Part shown: one piece after another, positions 24,090 through 32,974 of the stretch
Numbering within the stretch: the stretch's first letter is position 1
Layout: every line of letters starts with the position of its first letter
Assembly (NCBI RefSeq): GCF_009829925.1
Contig: NZ_SNVJ01000029.1
Location: 9,764 to 45,669 of the forward strand
Length of the DNA: 35,906 nucleotides
Source: Teichococcus coralli
Lineage (GTDB): Bacteria; Pseudomonadota; Alphaproteobacteria; Acetobacterales; Acetobacteraceae
Direction: 5' to 3'
Translations under genes and position numbers: made by a program
Notes under the pieces: model-generated
The model's input: the letters and a program-made list of their open reading frames with translations, nothing else
What the model was told of the DNA's origin: nothing
Database searches by the model: none

Positions 24090-25259
24090 TCAGGCCGGCC
24101 GTGAGGCGAGTTCCGCCAGTGCCCAGTCGATCCAGGGCAGCACGGCGCGCAGGTCGGCGGTCTCCACCGTGGCGCCGCCCCAGAGGCGCAGGCCAGGCGG
24201 CGCGTCGCGGTAAGGCGCCACGTCGAGCGCCACGCCCTCGCCCTCCAGCAGCGCGACCAGCGCTTTCGTGGCGGCCGCCTGCCCGGCAGTGTCCAGCGCG
24301 GTGAACCAGGGCGCCACGATGCGCAGGCAGATGGAGGTGCAGGACCGCGTCTCCGGCCGCTCCGCCAGGAAGGCGACCTGCGGCTGGCCCTCAACCCATT
24401 CCGCCACCGCGGCCAGATTGGCTTCCGAGCGGGCGATCAGGGCCGGCAGGCCGCCGATGGCCTCCGCCCAGCGCAGCCCATCCAGCGCATCCTCCACCAC
24501 CAGCATCGACGGGGTGTTGATGGTGTCGCCCTGGAAAATGCCTTCGATCAGCCTGCCTCCCTTCGTGAGGCGAAAAATCTTCGGCAGTGGCCAGGAGGGG
24601 GTATGGGACTCCAGCCGTTCCACGGCGCGCGGCGAAAGGGCCAGCATGCCATGCGCCGCCTCGCCGCCCAGCACCTTCTGCCAGGACCAGGTGACCACAT
24701 CGAGCTTGTCCCAGGGCAGGTCCATGGCGAAGGCGGCGGAGGTGGCGTCGCAGATCGCCAGCCCCTCGCGGTCCGCCGCGATCCACTCGGCATCGGGCAG
24801 GCGCACGCCCGAGGTGGTGCCGTTCCAGACGAAGACGAGGTCGTGCTTCGGGTCGGCCCGGGTGAGGTCGGGAAGCTGGCCGTAGGGCGCCTGCAGCAGC
24901 CGCACGCCGGGAAGGCGGAGCTGGCTGGTGATGTCGGTTGCCCACTCGCCGGAGAAGCTTTCCCAGGCCAGCACGTCCACGCCGCGCGGGCCAAGCAGCG
25001 ACCACAGCGCCATTTCCACCGCGCCGGTATCGGAGGCCGGCACGATGCCGAGCCGCCAGCCCGCCGGCATGCGCAGCACCGCCTTGGAGCGCGCGATCAC
25101 CTCCGCCAGCCGCGCCCTGGCGGCCGGCGCACGGTGGCTGCGGCCCAGCAAGGCGCCGTCCAGCGCCGCCAGCGACCAGCCCGGCCGCTTGGCGCAGGGG
25201 CCGGAGGAGAAGCAGGCACTGGCCGGGCGCTGGCTGGGCCGGGGGTTGATTTGCGCCAT
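24090..25259 (-). CDS. serC: Phosphoserine aminotransferase (alphaproteobacterial type)
   Basis: A 389-residue class-V PLP enzyme. It converts 3-phosphohydroxypyruvate to phosphoserine in serine synthesis and may act in pyridoxal phosphate synthesis. The PLP-lysine is K195 in VTWSWQKVLGGEAAHG. Family marks are ACFSSGPCAKRPGW near the N-terminus and LGRSHRAPAARARL, characteristic of the alphaproteobacterial/Methanosarcina SerC group rather than the E. coli group. The partner serA is not adjacent in this window, although many alphaproteobacteria keep them together. ATG 25259. About 160 bases separate its 3' end from the EamA start on the same strand. Confidence 0.94.
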   Translation of the reverse strand: MAQINPRPSQRPASACFSSGPCAKRPGWSLAALDGALLGRSHRAPAARARLAEVIARSKAVLRMPAGWRLGIVPASDTGAVEMALWSLLGPRGVDVLAWESFSGEWATDITSQLRLPGVRLLQAPYGQLPDLTRADPKHDLVFVWNGTTSGVRLPDAEWIAADREGLAICDATSAAFAMDLPWDKLDVVTWSWQKVLGGEAAHGMLALSPRAVERLESHTPSWPLPKIFRLTKGGRLIEGIFQGDTINTPSMLVVEDALDGLRWAEAIGGLPALIARSEANLAAVAEWVEGQPQVAFLAERPETRSCTSICLRIVAPWFTALDTAGQAAATKALVALLEGEGVALDVAPYRDAPPGLRLWGGATVETADLRAVLPWIDWALAELASRPA

Positions 25260-25350
25260 GGCGGGTCACACTCGCGGTTCGGAACGGTAGGCGGGGTTTG
25301 CGCCGCCTGGGCCGGCGGATCAAGCGGCGTGCGGCGGCCGGCGCGCCCGC

Positions 25351-26166
25351 TCAGCCCAGCGCGGCGAGCCGTGCCGGGTCCAGGGTGACGGCATGGTTGA
25401 GCGGGCCATGCCCCTTTCCCAGCCCGGGCGCCGTGCGCAGCGCCGCCTGCACATAGGCGCGCGCCCGCACCACCGCGCCGCGCAACCCCAGCCCCTGCGC
25501 CAGCCCGGCGGCGACGGCCGAGGCCAGGGTGCAGCCGGTGCCATGGGTATGGCGGCTCTCGATCCGGTCGCTCTCAAACGCCTCGATGCCTTCCCGCGTC
25601 GCCAACAGGTCCACCAGCCGCGGGCCGGGAAGATGGCCGCCCTTCAGCAGCACCGCCGGCGCGCCGAGCGCCAGCAGCTTTTCCGCCGCCGTCCGCATCG
25701 CGGCGACCTCGCCTATCGGCATCCCGGCCAGCACCTCCGCCTCGGGCAGGTTGGGCGTGATGATGCTGGCGAAAGGCAACAGGCGGCGCTTCAGCGTTTC
25801 CACCGCCGCCTCGGCCAGCAGGTGATGGCCGCCCTTGGCCACCATCACCGGGTCCACCACCACCGGCAGAGGGGTGCCATGCGCCGCCAGCGCCTCGCAG
25901 ACGGCCTCGATGGTCGCGCTGTCGCCCAGCATGCCGGTCTTGACCGCGTCGGCGCCGATATCCTCCAGGCCGAGGCGGATCTGCTGCCGGATGAACTCCG
26001 GCGGCACCGGATGGACGCCGTGCACGCCCAGGGTGTCCTGCGCCGTCAGTGCCGTGATGGCGGTGGCGGCATAGGCACCGAGCGCCGTGCAGGTCTTGAT
26101 GTCGGCCTGGATGCCGGCGCCGCCGCCCGAATCGGAGCCGGCGATGATCAGAACGCGGCCCCGCAT
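25351..26166 (-). CDS. thiD: Hydroxymethylpyrimidine/phosphomethylpyrimidine kinase
   Basis: A 271-residue ribokinase-family enzyme. It phosphorylates HMP and HMP-phosphate in thiamine synthesis. Characteristic motifs: VLIIAGSDSGGGAGIQADIK at the N-terminus, GADAVKTGMLG, VVVDPVMVAKGGHHL and DRIESRHTHGTGCTLASA, the last carrying the anion hole and catalytic Asp region (here shifted to TGC). Length matches ThiD. ATG overlaps the glmM stop by one base (TGATG on the minus strand), so the two are co-translated despite unrelated pathways. Confidence 0.95.
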   Translation of the reverse strand: MRGRVLIIAGSDSGGGAGIQADIKTCTALGAYAATAITALTAQDTLGVHGVHPVPPEFIRQQIRLGLEDIGADAVKTGMLGDSATIEAVCEALAAHGTPLPVVVDPVMVAKGGHHLLAEAAVETLKRRLLPFASIITPNLPEAEVLAGMPIGEVAAMRTAAEKLLALGAPAVLLKGGHLPGPRLVDLLATREGIEAFESDRIESRHTHGTGCTLASAVAAGLAQGLGLRGAVVRARAYVQAALRTAPGLGKGHGPLNHAVTLDPARLAALG

Positions 26167-27566
26167 CAGCCGGCCTCCCCAAGCTGGCTGGCCAGGACGC
26201 GCTCGGGGCCGGCCGCCGCGCGGGCGCGGATCAGGGCGGCCAACTCCTCCACCGTACTCTCGACGAGCGGCTCCTCCTCCGCCTCGGCCATCACGCGGAT
26301 CACCGGCTCGGTGCCGCTGGGACGGATCAGCACGCGGCCGCGCGCGCCGAGCCGCGCCTCGGCGGAGGCGATGGCCTCCCGCACCCCGGCATCCTCCAGC
26401 GGGCTGCTGCCGGCGTAGCGGACATTCACCAGCCGCTGCGGCAGGGGCGTGAAGCGGCGGCAGACCTGGCTCGCCGGGCGCCCCTCCTCCACCAGCACGG
26501 CCAGCACCTGAAGGGCCGCCACCAGGCCATCCCCCGTGGTGCCGAAATCGCTCAGGATCATATGCCCGGACTGCTCGCCGCCGAGGTTGCAGCCGGCCTC
26601 GCGCATCCGCTCGCCGACGTAGCGGTCGCCCACCTTGGTCCGCAGCAGCCTGAGGCCCTGCGCCTTCAGGAAGCGCTCCAGGCCGAGGTTCGACATCACG
26701 GTGGCCACCACCGCATCGCCCCGCAGCCGGCCCTGCGCCGCCCAGGACTGCGCCACCAGCGCCAGGATCTGGTCGCCATCCACGACCTGGCCCTTCTCGT
26801 CGGTGAGAACGAGCCGGTCCGCGTCGCCGTCGAGCGCGATGCCGAGATCCGCCCGGCGCTCGCGAACCAGCTCGGCCAGGCGCTCCGGCGCGGTGGAGCC
26901 GCATTCACGGTTGATGTTGAAGCCGTCCGGCGACACGCCGACCGGCACCACCTCCGCGCCCAGTTCCCACAGCACGGTGGGCGCCACCTTGTAGGCCGCG
27001 CCATGGGCGCAATCCACCACGATGCGCTTGCCGGCCAGGCTGAGGCCCTTGGGGAAGCTGGCCTTCACCGCCTCGATGTAGCGGCCCGGCGCGTCCTCCA
27101 GCCGGCTGGCGCGGCCGAGGCGGGAGGGAACAACAAGCTGGGCGCTGAGGTCGCCCGCCATCAGGTCCTCGATCTCCGCCTCCTCGGCATCGGAGAGCTT
27201 CAGCCCGTCCGGGCCGAAAAGCTTGATGCCGTTGTCCTCGAAAGGATTGTGGCTGGCGGAGATCATCACCCCGAGATCGGCCCGCAGCGAGCGGGTCAGC
27301 ATGGCGATGGCCGGTGTCGGCAGCGGCCCGACCAGCACCACGTCCATGCCGGCGCCGACAAAGCCCGCCGTCAGCGCCGGCTCCAGCATGTAGCCGGAGA
27401 GGCGCGTGTCCTTGCCGATCACCACGCGATGCCGGTGCGCACCGCGGTTGAAGAACCGCCCCGCCGCCTGGCCCAGCCGCAAGGCCGTGGAGGCATCCAT
27501 CGGCGCCCGGTTCGCCACCCCGCGAATTCCATCCGTGCCGAACAGACGGCGCACCGCATCAGCCAT
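26166..27566 (-). CDS. glmM: Phosphoglucosamine mutase
   Basis: A 466-residue phosphohexomutase. It converts glucosamine-6-phosphate to glucosamine-1-phosphate for UDP-GlcNAc, peptidoglycan and LPS precursors. The phosphoserine is S105 in MISASHNPFEDNGIK. The magnesium loop DGDADRLVLTDE, the sugar loop GGEQSGHMI and the phosphate-binding RPSGTEPVIRVM at the C-terminus are all present. The N-terminus RRLFGTDGIRGVAN starts at ATG 27566 with a GAAGGGAAG stretch upstream. It lies about 94 bases downstream of folP, an arrangement typical of many Alphaproteobacteria. Confidence 0.97.
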   Translation of the reverse strand: MADAVRRLFGTDGIRGVANRAPMDASTALRLGQAAGRFFNRGAHRHRVVIGKDTRLSGYMLEPALTAGFVGAGMDVVLVGPLPTPAIAMLTRSLRADLGVMISASHNPFEDNGIKLFGPDGLKLSDAEEAEIEDLMAGDLSAQLVVPSRLGRASRLEDAPGRYIEAVKASFPKGLSLAGKRIVVDCAHGAAYKVAPTVLWELGAEVVPVGVSPDGFNINRECGSTAPERLAELVRERRADLGIALDGDADRLVLTDEKGQVVDGDQILALVAQSWAAQGRLRGDAVVATVMSNLGLERFLKAQGLRLLRTKVGDRYVGERMREAGCNLGGEQSGHMILSDFGTTGDGLVAALQVLAVLVEEGRPASQVCRRFTPLPQRLVNVRYAGSSPLEDAGVREAIASAEARLGARGRVLIRPSGTEPVIRVMAEAEEEPLVESTVEELAALIRARAAAGPERVLASQLGEAG

Positions 27567-27630
27567 GCCGGGCTTCCCTTCGCTTGAGCCTACACGGTGG
27601 CTGTAGCGCAGAACCCCCGTGTTGATGAAT

Positions 27631-27645
27631 TCCCCCGAGGGGGGA
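27631..27645 (-). terminator. Weak GC hairpin between folP and glmM
   Basis: CCCCC, a GA loop and a run of six G form a short stem about 16 bases past the folP stop. It is read on the minus strand, with AATT after the stem but no T-run, so it may be a weak terminator or leader structure of glmM. Confidence 0.25.
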
Positions 27646-27660
27646 GGCAGCCGAAAAACC

Positions 27661-28710
27661 TCACTCCAGTTCCGCCGAGCCCGGCTCCGCGCAGGCCCGC
27701 CACATGCGCAGCGCCTGCACCGTCTCCGCCACATCATGCACCCGCAGGATGGAGGCGCCTCCCGCCGCGGCGGCCAGCGCGACGGCGAGGCTGCCCGGCA
27801 GGCGTTGGGCCGGTGCCTCCACCCCTGTCACACGGCCGATGAAGCGCTTGCGCGAGGCGCCGACCAGGATGCGGCAGCCGATGCCCGCGAGCAGCGGCAG
27901 CCGGTTCAGCAGCAGCAGGTTCTGCATGCCCGTCTTGCCGAAGCCGAGGCCGGGATCCACCACGATCCGGCCGCGGGAGATGCCCAGGGCCTCCGCCGTC
28001 TCGACGCGCTGGCGCAGAAAGCGGGCGACATCCAGCACCACGTCGTCGTAGCGGGTCACCTCCTGCATGCGCCGCGGATCGAGCACCGGCATGTGCATCA
28101 GCACCACCGGCGCGCGCGCTTCGCGCACCACCCGCTGGGACGCCGGGTCCTGCCGCAGCGCCGTGACGTCGTTGACGATCTCCGCCCCGGCATCCAGCAC
28201 CGCCCGCATGGTGGCGGGATGGCGGGTGTCCACGCTGACCACCGCGGCCTTGGCCAGTTCCCGCACGACCGGCAGGACGCGGGCGATCTCCTCCTCCGGG
28301 GTGACTGGCTCGGCACCCGGCCGCGTGCTCTCCCCCCCGACGTCCAGGATGTCCGCCCCCGCCTCCAGCATGGCGTGGCCGGCGGCGATGGCGGCGGCGG
28401 GGTCGAGGTGCTGGCCACCGTTGGAGAAGCTGTCGGGGGTGGTGTTGAGGATGCCCATGACCAGCGGCCGGGAGTTGGGCAGATCGCCGAGCGGAAGCGG
28501 GCGGCGGGTCAGCGGAGGCAGCAGGTCCTCCCAGCCTTCCGGCAAGGCGCGGGCCGCATGGATGCCGAGGTCACGCCCGTCCTCGATCAGCCGCGCCAGG
28601 GCAAAGGCAGTCGGCCCGCCGGCCAGCGGCAGCGCGTGGCCGTCCCGAATGGCCTGCAGCGCCGCCGGGCCGTGCAACAGGCCGGCCGGCTCCACCCAGC
28701 GTTCGCGCAT
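27661..28710 (-). CDS. folP: Dihydropteroate synthase with N-terminal extension
   Basis: A 349-residue enzyme of folate synthesis that joins pABA with dihydropterin pyrophosphate. The TIM-barrel core has the usual motifs: LVMGILNTTPDSFSNGG (residues about 86-102), ADILDVGGESTRPGAEPV, VSVDTRHPATMRAVLDAGA, VVDPGLGFGKTG and ILVGASRKRFIG. The core is about 260 residues; the first about 85 (VEPAGLLHGPAALQAIRDGH...) are an extra domain seen in some alphaproteobacterial homologues. ATG 28710 has GGAGGT directly upstream; a TTG 12 bases further upstream is rejected. A terminator hairpin separates it from ftsH. Confidence 0.95.
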   Translation of the reverse strand: MRERWVEPAGLLHGPAALQAIRDGHALPLAGGPTAFALARLIEDGRDLGIHAARALPEGWEDLLPPLTRRPLPLGDLPNSRPLVMGILNTTPDSFSNGGQHLDPAAAIAAGHAMLEAGADILDVGGESTRPGAEPVTPEEEIARVLPVVRELAKAAVVSVDTRHPATMRAVLDAGAEIVNDVTALRQDPASQRVVREARAPVVLMHMPVLDPRRMQEVTRYDDVVLDVARFLRQRVETAEALGISRGRIVVDPGLGFGKTGMQNLLLLNRLPLLAGIGCRILVGASRKRFIGRVTGVEAPAQRLPGSLAVALAAAAGGASILRVHDVAETVQALRMWRACAEPGSAELE

Positions 28711-28725
28711 CCCGACCTCCAACAG

Positions 28726-28754
28726 AAAAGGGCCCCGACTTCCGGGGCCCTTTC
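28726..28754 (-). terminator. Bidirectional terminator between ftsH and folP
   Basis: A perfect 8-bp stem GGGCCCCG / CGGGGCCC with a 5-base loop, flanked by AAAA on one side and TTT on the other, so on the minus strand the stem is followed by TTTT. It lies about 35 bases after the ftsH stop and 16 bases before the folP start, suggesting that folP is transcribed from readthrough or a separate promoter. Confidence 0.7.
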
Positions 28755-28788
28755 CTTAACGCAGGTGGCGGTGCGGGATGAAGGCGCC

Positions 28789-30714
28789 TCAGGTGCCCGG
28801 TTGCGGGGCCGGGCTGCCGAAGCCGCCCCCCGGCCGCGTCGGGCGGCCGGAGCTGGGCACGCTGCCGCGCCCCGCGGGCACTGGCTCGTCCGGGCGGTTG
28901 CGCACCACCGGCTCGCCGCGGATCACCTGCCGGATCTCGTCGCCCGAAAGGGTCTCGTGCTCCAGCAGGCCCTTGGCCAGGGCGTGCAGCTCGTCGATAT
29001 GGGTCTGCAGCGTGTGCTTGGCACGCGCATAGGACTCGTCGATGACCGAGCGGATCTCGCCATCGATCTCGCGCGCCGTCGCCTCGGAGAGGTTCTTCGA
29101 CTGCGTCACGGAATGGCCGAGGAAGACCTCCTGGTCGTTCGAGCCATAGGCGATCATGCCGAGCTTCTCGCTCATGCCCCATTCGGTGACCATGCGGCGG
29201 GCCTGGTCGGTGGCCATCTTGATGTCGCCCGAGGCACCGTTGGAGACGTTGTCCGGGCCGAAGATCAGCTCCTCGGCGACACGGCCCCCCATCGCCATGG
29301 CAAGCTCGGCCTTCAGCTTGGACTTGTGCTTGGAGTAGCGGTCCCCGGCGGGCAGCGACATCACCAGGCCCAGCGCGCGGCCGCGGGGAATGATGGTCGC
29401 CTTGTGGACCGGGTCACATTCCGGCTCGTGCAGAGCAACAAGGGCGTGGCCGGCCTCGTGGTAGGCCGTCATCTTCTTCTCGTCGTCCGACATCACCAGG
29501 CTGCGGCGCTCGGCGCCCATCAGCACCTTGTCCTTGGCCATCTCGAACTCGTGCATCCCGACGGTGCGGCGGCCGCCGCGCGCGGCCAGCAGCGCCGCCT
29601 CGTTCACGAGGTTGGCGAGATCGGCGCCGGAGAAGCCCGGGGTGCCCCGCGCGATGGTCTTGGGATCCACGTCGGAAGCCAGCGGCACCTTGCGCATGTG
29701 AACGCGCAGGATCTTCTCGCGGCCCTGCACGTCCGGGTTCGGCACCACCACCTGGCGGTCGAACCGGCCGGGGCGCAGCAGGGCCGGGTCCAGCACGTCC
29801 GGGCGGTTGGTGGCGGCGATCAGGATGACGCCCTCGTTCGCCTCGAAGCCGTCCATCTCCACGAGCATCTGGTTCAGGGTCTGCTCGCGCTCGTCGTTGC
29901 CGCCGCCCAGGCCGGCGCCGCGATGGCGGCCGACCGCGTCGATCTCGTCGATGAAGATGATGCAGGGAGCGTTCTTCTTGCCCTGCTCGAACATGTCGCG
30001 CACGCGGGACGCGCCCACACCCACGAACATCTCGACGAAGTCGGAGCCGGAGATGGTGAAGAAGGGCACGTTCGCCTCGCCGGCGATGGCGCGGGCAAGC
30101 AGCGTCTTACCCGTACCGGGCGGGCCGACCAGCAGCACGCCCTTCGGGATCTTGCCGCCAAGGCGCTGGAACTTCTGCGGGTCGCGCAGGAAGTCCACGA
30201 TCTCCTCCAGCTCGCCCTTGGCCTCGTCGATGCCGGCGACGTCCTCGAAGGTGACGCGGCCCTGCTTCTCCGTCAGCAGCCGGGCGCGGGACTTGCCGAA
30301 GCCCATGGCCCGGCCGCCGCCGCCCTGCATCTGGCGCATGAAGAAGATCCAGACGCCGATCAGCAGCAGCATCGGGAACCAGGAGAGGATGTAGTGGAAG
30401 AGCGGATTGACGTCGCTCTCCTCCGGGCGCGCCACGACCCGCACGCCCTTGTCGGTCAGCTTGCTGACCAGGGTCGGGTCCTCGGGCGTGTAGGTGCTGA
30501 AGCTGCGCCCATCCGAGAGCTGACCCGTCAGGGTACGGCCCTGGATGGTGACATCCCGGACACGGCCGGAATTCACCTCGTTCAGGAAGTCGCTGTAGGC
30601 GACCTGCTGGCCGGTCTGGCGGGTGGAGGACGAAGGCTGGAAGAGGTTGAAAAGCGCCACCAGCAGCAGCGCGACAATCACCCAGAGAGCCAGATTGCGG
30701 CCGAAATTGTTCAC
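28789..30714 (-). CDS. ftsH: ATP-dependent zinc metalloprotease FtsH
   Basis: A 641-residue inner-membrane AAA+ protease, which degrades misfolded membrane proteins and some regulators. Two membrane helices (about residues 8-24 and 107-126) flank a periplasmic domain. Walker A is GPPGTGKT (197-204), Walker B FIDEIDA (254-260), and the zinc site is HEAGH (419-423). Normal FtsH length is 610-650. The frame runs open about 260 residues upstream, but homology begins at VNNFGRNLALWVI; the GTG at 30714 is therefore taken as the start. The C-terminal tail (about 615-641) is Pro/Gly/Ser-rich. Together with tilS it forms the tilS-ftsH pair found in many bacteria. Confidence 0.97.
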   Translation of the reverse strand: MNNFGRNLALWVIVALLLVALFNLFQPSSSTRQTGQQVAYSDFLNEVNSGRVRDVTIQGRTLTGQLSDGRSFSTYTPEDPTLVSKLTDKGVRVVARPEESDVNPLFHYILSWFPMLLLIGVWIFFMRQMQGGGGRAMGFGKSRARLLTEKQGRVTFEDVAGIDEAKGELEEIVDFLRDPQKFQRLGGKIPKGVLLVGPPGTGKTLLARAIAGEANVPFFTISGSDFVEMFVGVGASRVRDMFEQGKKNAPCIIFIDEIDAVGRHRGAGLGGGNDEREQTLNQMLVEMDGFEANEGVILIAATNRPDVLDPALLRPGRFDRQVVVPNPDVQGREKILRVHMRKVPLASDVDPKTIARGTPGFSGADLANLVNEAALLAARGGRRTVGMHEFEMAKDKVLMGAERRSLVMSDDEKKMTAYHEAGHALVALHEPECDPVHKATIIPRGRALGLVMSLPAGDRYSKHKSKLKAELAMAMGGRVAEELIFGPDNVSNGASGDIKMATDQARRMVTEWGMSEKLGMIAYGSNDQEVFLGHSVTQSKNLSEATAREIDGEIRSVIDESYARAKHTLQTHIDELHALAKGLLEHETLSGDEIRQVIRGEPVVRNRPDEPVPAGRGSVPSSGRPTRPGGGFGSPAPQPGT

Positions 30715-30770
30715 CGTGCGGTTCCCATCCGTGTGCCGGCCAAGGGGCAGCCCCAGCCCGGCGCATTGAC

Positions 30771-30799
30771 AAGATAGGACGCCGGACGCCGTTCTGAAA
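30771..30799 (-). promoter_or_regulatory. Candidate promoter of ftsH
   Basis: On the minus strand TTTCAG (30794-30799), 17-base spacing and TATCTT (30771-30776), in the 121-base gap between tilS and ftsH. The -10 matches four of six consensus bases and the -35 is poor. A leader of about 55 bases would remain before the GTG. Pattern only. Confidence 0.25.
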
Positions 30800-30835
30800 C
30801 CTTGGCGGGCGCGCCATCTTGCTCCGTTTTCACAT

Positions 30836-32065
30836 TTAGGCGGACAAAGGACCGCCAGCGGGAGCAAAAACCGCGTCCGCGGCGACGCCGAGCCCCAGGC
30901 ACGGGATGCCCACGGGGCAATCCTCCCTCCACAGCGCGGGAAGGCCGGCCAGAACGCGGGCCGGCAGGCCACGCCGCGCGGCGCGGTCCAGACCGGCGGC
31001 GGCCGTGCCCAGGGCACCCCAGCGCAATTCCTCCCCCCCCGGCTGGCCAAGCAGGCGCCAGCGGCCATCCCAGACCGCGCCGGCGCGCGCCGGAACGGGT
31101 GGCGCACAGGCGGCGGGCTCGCGGCAAAGCCGATCGCCCTTCCAGACGACGCCGTGCAGCGTTCCCTGCCCCCGCGCCAGCAACCTCGCCACAGCGGCGC
31201 CGGCAGGAGCGTGTTCCGCCCCGGCAAGCAGCCTGAGCAAGGCGCCCAATGCCGCTTGCGCCACATCGTCCTTCCCGAGCGACGGGGGATCGAGCTGCGC
31301 CCAGCCCTCGGGATGCAGGGCGACGGCCCCGGCGAGGCGCCGAGCGACCTTGGCCTCCAGCCTTGCCCGCCGCCGTGCGAAGGCCCGGGCGGCGGCAGCC
31401 AGCGCGGCCGTGCCGGCGCCCGTGCCATCCGGGTCGCGCAAGGCGGTGCGGAGGCGCACGCGGGTGAAGCGCGGATCGGCGTTCGAGGGGTCGCGCAGCG
31501 GCTCAAGGCCGCGCCGGCGCAGCAGCGCCTCCAGCCGCGCCGGCGGCATGTCGAGCAAAGGACGCAGGATCAGCGCCTCGGCGGCGGGGCGCAGGGCGGC
31601 CATGCCGGCCAGCCCGGCCGGACCGCTGCCGCGCAAGGCCCGGAAGAGCAGCGTCTCCGCCTGGTCCATCCGGTGCTGGCCGAGCAGCAGCCAGGGAAGG
31701 CCCCGTGCCGCGCAGGCCTCCAGCAGCGCGGCCAGACGTGCCGTGCGCGCGCGTTCCTGCAGGGCCGGGCCGCGCGGCAGGGCAAGCGTGATCCGGTCGG
31801 CGGCGATGCCCTGCGCCGCGAGGGTGCGCAGGGTCCATGCCGCCTCCCCTGCGCTATCCGGGCGGAGGCCGTGATCCACGACCAGCGCCTGCACCTCCCC
31901 GCCACGCGCAAGGGAGAAGTCATGCGCCAGCAACGCGAGGGCCAGGGAGTGCGGGCCGCCGGAGACGCCAACCGCAAGGCGGGGCGCCTGCCCGAACGGC
32001 CCGAGCGGCGCCATCAGCGCCGCGAATTCCGCCCCTTCGGGCGGAGTGTCGGCCGTCAGCGGCAC
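30836..32065 (-). CDS. tilS: tRNA(Ile)-lysidine synthase with unusual PP-loop
   Basis: A 409-residue N-type ATP pyrophosphatase. It attaches lysine to C34 of tRNA-Ile(CAU) so that it reads AUA. The PP-loop is SGGPHS (residues 35-40); the usual fourth residue is Asp (SGGxDS), here His39, confirmed by the codon CAC. The later QHRMDQAETLLFRALRGSG motif is also atypical compared with HHxDDxxET, but RGSGPAGLAGM and RPLLDMPPARLEAL are good TilS. A GTG start at 32065 overlaps cpoB by 10 bases; an ATG at 32014 (MAPLGPFGQAP) is an alternative. The C-terminal domain (about 220-409) is Ala-rich and poorly conserved. The gene is essential in most bacteria, so the active-site change is notable. Confidence 0.88.
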   Translation of the reverse strand: MPLTADTPPEGAEFAALMAPLGPFGQAPRLAVGVSGGPHSLALALLAHDFSLARGGEVQALVVDHGLRPDSAGEAAWTLRTLAAQGIAADRITLALPRGPALQERARTARLAALLEACAARGLPWLLLGQHRMDQAETLLFRALRGSGPAGLAGMAALRPAAEALILRPLLDMPPARLEALLRRRGLEPLRDPSNADPRFTRVRLRTALRDPDGTGAGTAALAAAARAFARRRARLEAKVARRLAGAVALHPEGWAQLDPPSLGKDDVAQAALGALLRLLAGAEHAPAGAAVARLLARGQGTLHGVVWKGDRLCREPAACAPPVPARAGAVWDGRWRLLGQPGGEELRWGALGTAAAGLDRAARRGLPARVLAGLPALWREDCPVGIPCLGLGVAADAVFAPAGGPLSA

Positions 32066-32922
32066 CCGCCACGCTGGCGGGCGTCGGCGGCGCGCTGCGC
32101 CAGGTTGCCGGAGAGCTTCGGGAACTGGCTGCGCAGATCGTCCAGCGTGGCGCAGGCCTCCCGCTTGGCGCCGAAGCCGAGAAAGGAATTGCTCAGCCCG
32201 ATCAGCGCCTCAGGGGCACGGGCGCCGCTGCGGTTGCGCCGAAAGGCATCGTCGAAGGCCAGGGCGGCGTTCTGGTACTCGCGCCGGCCGAGAAGCGACT
32301 CCCCGAGCAGCAGTTGCGCATCCTGCATGCGGGCGGTGTTGCGGGCGCCGATCACCTCGCGCGCGGCGGCCTCCGCCGTGCTGTAGTCGCGGCGGGAAAG
32401 CGCCGCCTGCCCATCCGCGAGGGCGCGCTCGGCGGTGCGCGGCCCGGCATTCGCGGCCGGCGCCACGGGGGTCTCGGCCTCGCTGCGCTGCTGCGGGCGC
32501 GGCGCCTGGCTGGCAGGCCGCGCCGCGCCGCCCCCGCCCTGCTCAAGCTGCTGCAGCCGGTAATCCATGTCGCCCTGCAGCTTCTCCAGCGCCTGCTGGT
32601 TGGTGCGGATGCGGTAGTCGGACTCCTCCACCCGGCCACGCAGGCGGCGCACCTCGTCCTCCAGCGCGCCAACGCGGTCGAGCAGTTGGGTCAGCAGCTC
32701 GGAAGAGCCCGCGGCCGGCGCACCGCCGCGCATCGGCGGCGCCATCGGCACGGGCGTCGCATAGCCGCTGCCGCCCTGCTGACGAAGCGCGTCGAGTTCC
32801 TGCCGCAACTGCAGGATCTGGTTCTGCAGCGCGATGCCTTCGCGGCTGTCCATCTGCGCCAGAGCAGGCGCGGCGCCCAGCAGGGGCAGCAACGGCGCGA
32901 GGCGGAGGAGCGTGCGGAGCAT
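32056..32922 (-). CDS. cpoB: Tol-Pal system protein CpoB (YbgF)
   Basis: A 288-residue periplasmic protein. The signal peptide is MLRTLLRLAPLLPLLGAAPALAQ. Then comes a coiled-coil N-terminal region (about 25-130, LQNQILQLRQELDALRQQ, ELLTQLLDRVGALEDEVRRL) that mediates trimer formation, a Gly/Ala/Pro-rich linker, and a C-terminal TPR domain (about 165-285). CpoB links peptidoglycan synthesis with Tol-Pal constriction of the outer membrane. GGAAGGA precedes ATG 32922. It overlaps tilS by 10 bases and follows pal by about 180 bases containing a hairpin. Confidence 0.93.
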   Translation of the reverse strand: MLRTLLRLAPLLPLLGAAPALAQMDSREGIALQNQILQLRQELDALRQQGGSGYATPVPMAPPMRGGAPAAGSSELLTQLLDRVGALEDEVRRLRGRVEESDYRIRTNQQALEKLQGDMDYRLQQLEQGGGGAARPASQAPRPQQRSEAETPVAPAANAGPRTAERALADGQAALSRRDYSTAEAAAREVIGARNTARMQDAQLLLGESLLGRREYQNAALAFDDAFRRNRSGARAPEALIGLSNSFLGFGAKREACATLDDLRSQFPKLSGNLAQRAADARQRGGCR

Positions 32923-32974
32923 GGCGAAGTCCTTCCGGTGGCGAGTCGGGGCCGCGAAAAAAAACTCAATTGGC

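Noticed and set aside
27619..30777. Very long plus-strand open frame (over 1,000 codons) opposite folP, glmM edge and ftsH
   Set aside because: It is an antisense shadow produced by GC-rich third positions. It is Ala/Arg/His-rich with no domain, and the minus strand carries three certain genes.
30714..31506. In-frame upstream extension of ftsH of about 260 residues
   Set aside because: FtsH homology and normal length start at the GTG at 30714; the extension lies across tilS and is Arg/Pro-rich shadow.
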